This document shows positions 15,184 through 17,558 of a stretch of 17,558 nt of DNA, in pieces. Origin of the DNA: Flavobacteriales bacterium UBA1112 (GTDB lineage Bacteria > Bacteroidota > Bacteroidia > Flavobacteriales_D > Sanyastnellaceae); the NCBI GenBank assembly GCA_002313415.1, contig DCBH01000097.1:1-17558 (forward strand). Reading direction: 5' to 3'. Position 1 is the stretch's first letter, and the number at the start of each line of letters is the position of its first letter. The translations under genes and the position numbers were made by a program. The notes below the pieces were generated by a model. It made no database searches. It worked only from the letters and a program-made list of their open reading frames with translations, and was not told the DNA's origin.

Positions 15184-15214
15184 CGAAGATAGCACGTACC
15201 TTGGGCCCATGAAA
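15184..15214 (-). promoter_or_regulatory. Weak candidate promoter for nucleotide-sugar operon
   Basis: On the minus strand, TATCTTCG (15191 down to 15184) matches five of six fixed positions of TAnnTTTG, and TTTC (15214 down to 15211) stands 19 bases upstream as a near -33 TTTG. The -7 box ends ten bases before the aminotransferase ATG. The -33 part would overlap the start of the divergent gene at 15209. Each half has one mismatch, so the support is modest. Confidence 0.25.
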
Positions 15215-15973
15215 CGCGCGATTTGGCTTGGTGTTGTGTGTCTCTTGTTTGGGCTTAGTCACAAGGGCGGGGCTCAAACCAATCGCGACATCGGCCAAAC
15301 GTCAGTGACTTCACCTCACATTGGCCTGATGGGCGGTGGATTCGCGCCGCAGGGCGACTGGTCCATTCGATATGGCATTTTTGGCCAGATGGGCCTGACG
15401 GCAGGGCTCAAAACAGCGAACAACAACTATCTGTATGTGAAGGCGACTTCTTGGAGTGGTGCGAATGTCGAAGAGCCCGGTTTGTTGTCAGACCTCACGA
15501 CTTCTCAGGGTCAAATCATCGACAACGAGGGTGACATTGCACAGATCACAATTACCGGTCGGGGCGGTCAATTTGGGATGGGAATTGGAAAAATCTTTCC
15601 AACCGTATGGAGCAACCCCAACAGTGGTTGGATGATCAAGCTCGGAGCAGGATCGCTGCATCACAAAGTACATTTTGGTTATTCGGAAAATCGAATCAGC
15701 CCGCTGGAAGGGGAGCGTGTCAAGGGTTACGACAGGATGCGGTGGGGAGGTTATGGCGAGGTGTTTACCGGGTTTTGGTTCATGAGTGACAATCAGCGGA
15801 TCAATGTCTTTGCAGGACTGTCTGCGGGCATGTCCAAGACGTTTTCCATGCGCACTCAAAACTTCGATACCCTTGAATTGAACGACCCCGTAGCTTGGGA
15901 CGGCTGGATGGGAATTGAAGCGGGTTGGGTGTTTCACATTTACCGGCGTTCGGCCAAGGAATATTGGTACTGA
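15209..15973 (+). CDS. Uncharacterised exported protein, probable outer-membrane beta-barrel
   Basis: I do not recognise a named family. The 254-residue protein starts with a clear Sec signal peptide: Lys2 and Arg3, a hydrophobic core LGVVCLLFGL (7-16) and a likely signal peptidase I site after Gly-Gly-Ala22. There is no lipobox. The mature part is rich in Gly, Trp, Tyr and Phe with alternating polar and apolar stretches and Gly-aromatic turns (for instance GQFGMGIGKIF, WMIKLGAGSL, GWMGIEAGWVFHIY), and ends in an aromatic residue (Tyr), all of which suit a small outer-membrane beta-barrel. Its TGA overlaps the ATG of waaA by one base, so the two are co-translated. A role tied to LPS or the outer membrane is inferred from this coupling alone. 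Confidence 0.8.
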   Translation: MKRAIWLGVVCLLFGLSHKGGAQTNRDIGQTSVTSPHIGLMGGGFAPQGDWSIRYGIFGQMGLTAGLKTANNNYLYVKATSWSGANVEEPGLLSDLTTSQGQIIDNEGDIAQITITGRGGQFGMGIGKIFPTVWSNPNSGWMIKLGAGSLHHKVHFGYSENRISPLEGERVKGYDRMRWGGYGEVFTGFWFMSDNQRINVFAGLSAGMSKTFSMRTQNFDTLELNDPVAWDGWMGIEAGWVFHIYRRSAKEYWY

Positions 15974-17214
15974 TGTCCCTTGTCTTTCTGAGAATCGGAA
16001 GTGTGGCTTGGGCCGGTTTGCTGCGGACATTGTCTTTGTTGGGTCACCCACGTGCGAAGGCACGCGTCGCCATTCGTCGGAAGGGACAACGAAGAGTGTT
16101 GCAGGCCTCGCCAGGCAAACGCATGTGGTTTCACGTGTCTAGTCTCGGAGAATTGGAACAGGCCATCCCTGTGATGCAGGCTTTTCGGGAGGTTCAGCCG
16201 GAAGTTTTATGGTTGTTGACCGTGTATTCACCTTCGGCATGGAATCCGTTGCAGAAACAGGGAATTGAGAATGTGGTCCCAGGTTGGCGCCGCGAAGATG
16301 TTCTGGCGGTGTTGCCCGACGATCTGCCGGGCACGTGGCGTTCTTGGCTTCAAGCACTCGACATCTGTGCATTGGCTCAAGCGAAGTACGATTTGTGGCC
16401 CAACTTGCTTACAGCTTGCCAAAAGCGAGGCATTCCCATTCACGTATTTGCCGCGGCTCCATCGAGCACTCGTCCAGATCCGAAGCCATCTACGCCTGCC
16501 TTGTGGCGATTAATTACCACCATCAGTGTTCAAGACGACTCTTCTGCGGAAGCCTTTGCACGAATTGGGTTGACGCGCAATGTCACTGTAGATGGCGATC
16601 CACGCATTGAGCGCGTGATGACGCGTTCAACCCATCTCAGTCAGGTCTGGGTGAATTGGGCCAGCTTGGCTGCTCAGGTGGTGGTGGCGGGAAGCACATG
16701 GCCTGAAGACGAACGTGAGCTGCGCGAATTGGATTGGCATCCCCAACGTCGTTTGGTGCTTGTACCCCACGACCTGTCCTCAAGGCATCTTCGAGATCTC
16801 GATGCACAGTGGGAAGGAGGTGCCATACGCTCCTCTGCTTGGCTGGAATTGGACCCACAAGCGCAACAGAAGTGGAGTGTGGTCATCGTCGACAGCACAG
16901 GTCTTCTCTTCGACTTGTATCGCATTGGCACGTTGGCTGTGGTAGGCGGAGGCCACGGTTCAGGTCTTCACAATGTTCTCGAGCCAGCCTCAGCGGCGCT
17001 CCCCATTGTGACTGGCCCCGAGATTGGCTCATTTCGGGAAGCCCACGCACTTGAAGAAGTGGGTGCGTTGTCTTCAGGAAACATGAGAGACCTCGCCACT
17101 GCTTGGCTTGCGGATGCGGCAAGTTGTCGTCAATTTGGGGCAGCGGGTTTGGCATGGTTGCAAGGTCAAAAAGGCGCATCGGAACGCATTGTGTCGCGCT
17201 GGACTTTCAAGTGA
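15973..17214 (+). CDS. waaA: 3-deoxy-D-manno-octulosonic acid (Kdo) transferase
   Basis: A 413-residue GT-B glycosyltransferase (family GT30) that transfers Kdo from CMP-Kdo to lipid A precursor at the cytoplasmic face of the inner membrane. An N-terminal hydrophobic segment (about 1-24) would anchor it. The catalytic-base motif is SSLGE with Glu60 (family pattern WxHxxSxGE). Further signatures are AKYDLWPNLL (137-146), VDGDPRIERV (206-215), GSTWPEDE (240-247), VDSTGLLFDLYRIG (306-319) and the CMP-Kdo-site glycine loop GGGHGSGLHNVLEPA (325-339). Length is close to E. coli WaaA. The start is ATG at 15973, overlapping the upstream stop (TGATG). An earlier ATG at 15925 lies inside the envelope-protein gene and adds unrelated residues. 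Confidence 0.95.
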   Translation: MSLVFLRIGSVAWAGLLRTLSLLGHPRAKARVAIRRKGQRRVLQASPGKRMWFHVSSLGELEQAIPVMQAFREVQPEVLWLLTVYSPSAWNPLQKQGIENVVPGWRREDVLAVLPDDLPGTWRSWLQALDICALAQAKYDLWPNLLTACQKRGIPIHVFAAAPSSTRPDPKPSTPALWRLITTISVQDDSSAEAFARIGLTRNVTVDGDPRIERVMTRSTHLSQVWVNWASLAAQVVVAGSTWPEDERELRELDWHPQRRLVLVPHDLSSRHLRDLDAQWEGGAIRSSAWLELDPQAQQKWSVVIVDSTGLLFDLYRIGTLAVVGGGHGSGLHNVLEPASAALPIVTGPEIGSFREAHALEEVGALSSGNMRDLATAWLADAASCRQFGAAGLAWLQGQKGASERIVSRWTFK

Positions 17215-17237
17215 AAGCGCTTGATATTCTCTTGAAA
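17205..17237. repeat. Inverted repeat between convergent genes
   Basis: TTTCAAG (17205-17211) and CTTGAAA (17231-17237) are perfect 7-base inverted arms around 19 bases, which also contain the palindrome AAGCGCTT (17215-17222). It spans the end of waaA and the 26-base convergent gap. There is no T run on either strand after it, so a classical intrinsic terminator is not supported; it may be chance or a weak structure. Confidence 0.25.
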
Positions 17238-17240
17238 CTG

Positions 17241-17558
17241 TTACAAAAAGAACAAAGAGAACAGGCCGAGCAACAACAATTCACCCATGAAGCTCACGCC
17301 AAGCACAAAACCTGTCCAAGTGAGGATTTTTTTCCACGCGGGAACAGTCGACATTCCAGGTCGATTCTGCCTTGCGGTGTTGATGATGTATCTCCAATTT
17401 GCATAGGGATTCCAAAAGCTTGGGGTGAATTCTTCTTCGGGTTCCTCGACGATGTCCGGCGGCAATTCTTTGATGTGATTGCGAATTTCGAGCCAAGAAA
17501 TGATGGCGCCGATCATGGTGATTCCGCCGCCAAGGACGAGACCCCGCGTGGGACGGCC
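17241..17558 (-). CDS. Small membrane protein of unknown function, partial (start beyond right edge)
   Basis: I do not recognise this protein. The shortest reading with an ATG (17516) gives 91 residues, but the frame stays open to the window edge. The 14 codons before that ATG read LVLGGGITMIG into the following IISWLEI, which makes one continuous hydrophobic helix, so the true start is probably outside the window. The visible layout is a first membrane helix, an acidic, Pro-rich loop (ELPPDIVEEPEEEF), an aromatic segment FWNPYANWRYI, and a second membrane helix from about ILTWTGFVLGV to a hydrophobic C-terminus FSLFFL. It converges with waaA across 26 bases. No function is assigned. Confidence 0.6.
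   Translation of the reverse strand, partial: GRPTRGLVLGGGITMIGAIISWLEIRNHIKELPPDIVEEPEEEFTPSFWNPYANWRYIINTARQNRPGMSTVPAWKKILTWTGFVLGVSFMGELLLLGLFSLFFL

Noticed and set aside
15197..15204. TACCTTGG as a plus-strand -7 box for the envelope-protein gene
   Set aside because: Transcription would begin at or after the ATG at 15209, losing the start of a convincing signal peptide.

Overview
The window looks like chromosomal DNA from a member of the Bacteroidota, probably near the Flavobacteriales. GC is a little above 50% by eye. The grounds are: almost no Shine-Dalgarno sequences before starts; two exact TAnnTTTG -7 boxes of the Bacteroidota type sitting directly before start codons; a thioredoxin-reductase-like ferredoxin reductase without a redox CxxC; and an Mrp ATPase whose C-terminal CxxC is replaced, as I recall for this phylum. 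Genes are packed tightly: the longest non-coding gap is about 100 bases (6387-6486) and no stretch above 300 bases lacks a gene. I saw no tRNA, rRNA, CRISPR array, insertion sequence or phage gene.

Layout. (1) 7-3982, minus strand: a glycosyltransferase of the MurG-like GT-B type, tadA (tRNA adenosine deaminase), mgtE (Mg2+ channel, with its own candidate promoter) and a D-2-hydroxyacid dehydrogenase. (2) 4022-7846, plus strand: trmB (tRNA m7G46 methyltransferase), an alkyltransferase-like protein with Ala in place of the acceptor Cys, an Mrp/NBP35 P-loop ATPase, a NifU-C-terminal-like protein, a ferredoxin-NADP+ reductase and an adrenodoxin-type 2Fe-2S ferredoxin. The last four read as an Fe-S cluster assembly and electron supply module. 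(3) 7843-15173, minus strand: a seven-gene nucleotide-sugar operon (WbpE-like aminotransferase, ugd, UDP-glucuronate decarboxylase, WbpD-like acetyltransferase, WbpA/TviB-like dehydrogenase, rmlB, PHP-type capsule phosphatase). Most of its genes overlap by 4 bases. It can make UDP-GlcA, UDP-xylose and most of the route to a diacetamido-uronic acid, but the window holds no polymerase, flippase or sugar transferase of that locus. (4) 15209-17214, plus strand: an uncharacterised secreted, probably outer-membrane protein whose stop overlaps the start of waaA/kdtA (Kdo transferase). (5) 17241-17558, minus strand: a small membrane protein that runs off the right edge.

The regions together describe cell-envelope carbohydrate synthesis (LPS core, surface polysaccharide) beside housekeeping tRNA modification and Fe-S/redox genes. 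I do not see a clearly new defence or mobile system. The best leads are the Fe-S/redox operon with an Mrp lacking its CxxC and an acceptor-less alkyltransferase homologue, the unknown envelope protein coupled to waaA, the incomplete diacetamido-uronate pathway, and a G8 tract inside the capsule phosphatase gene.
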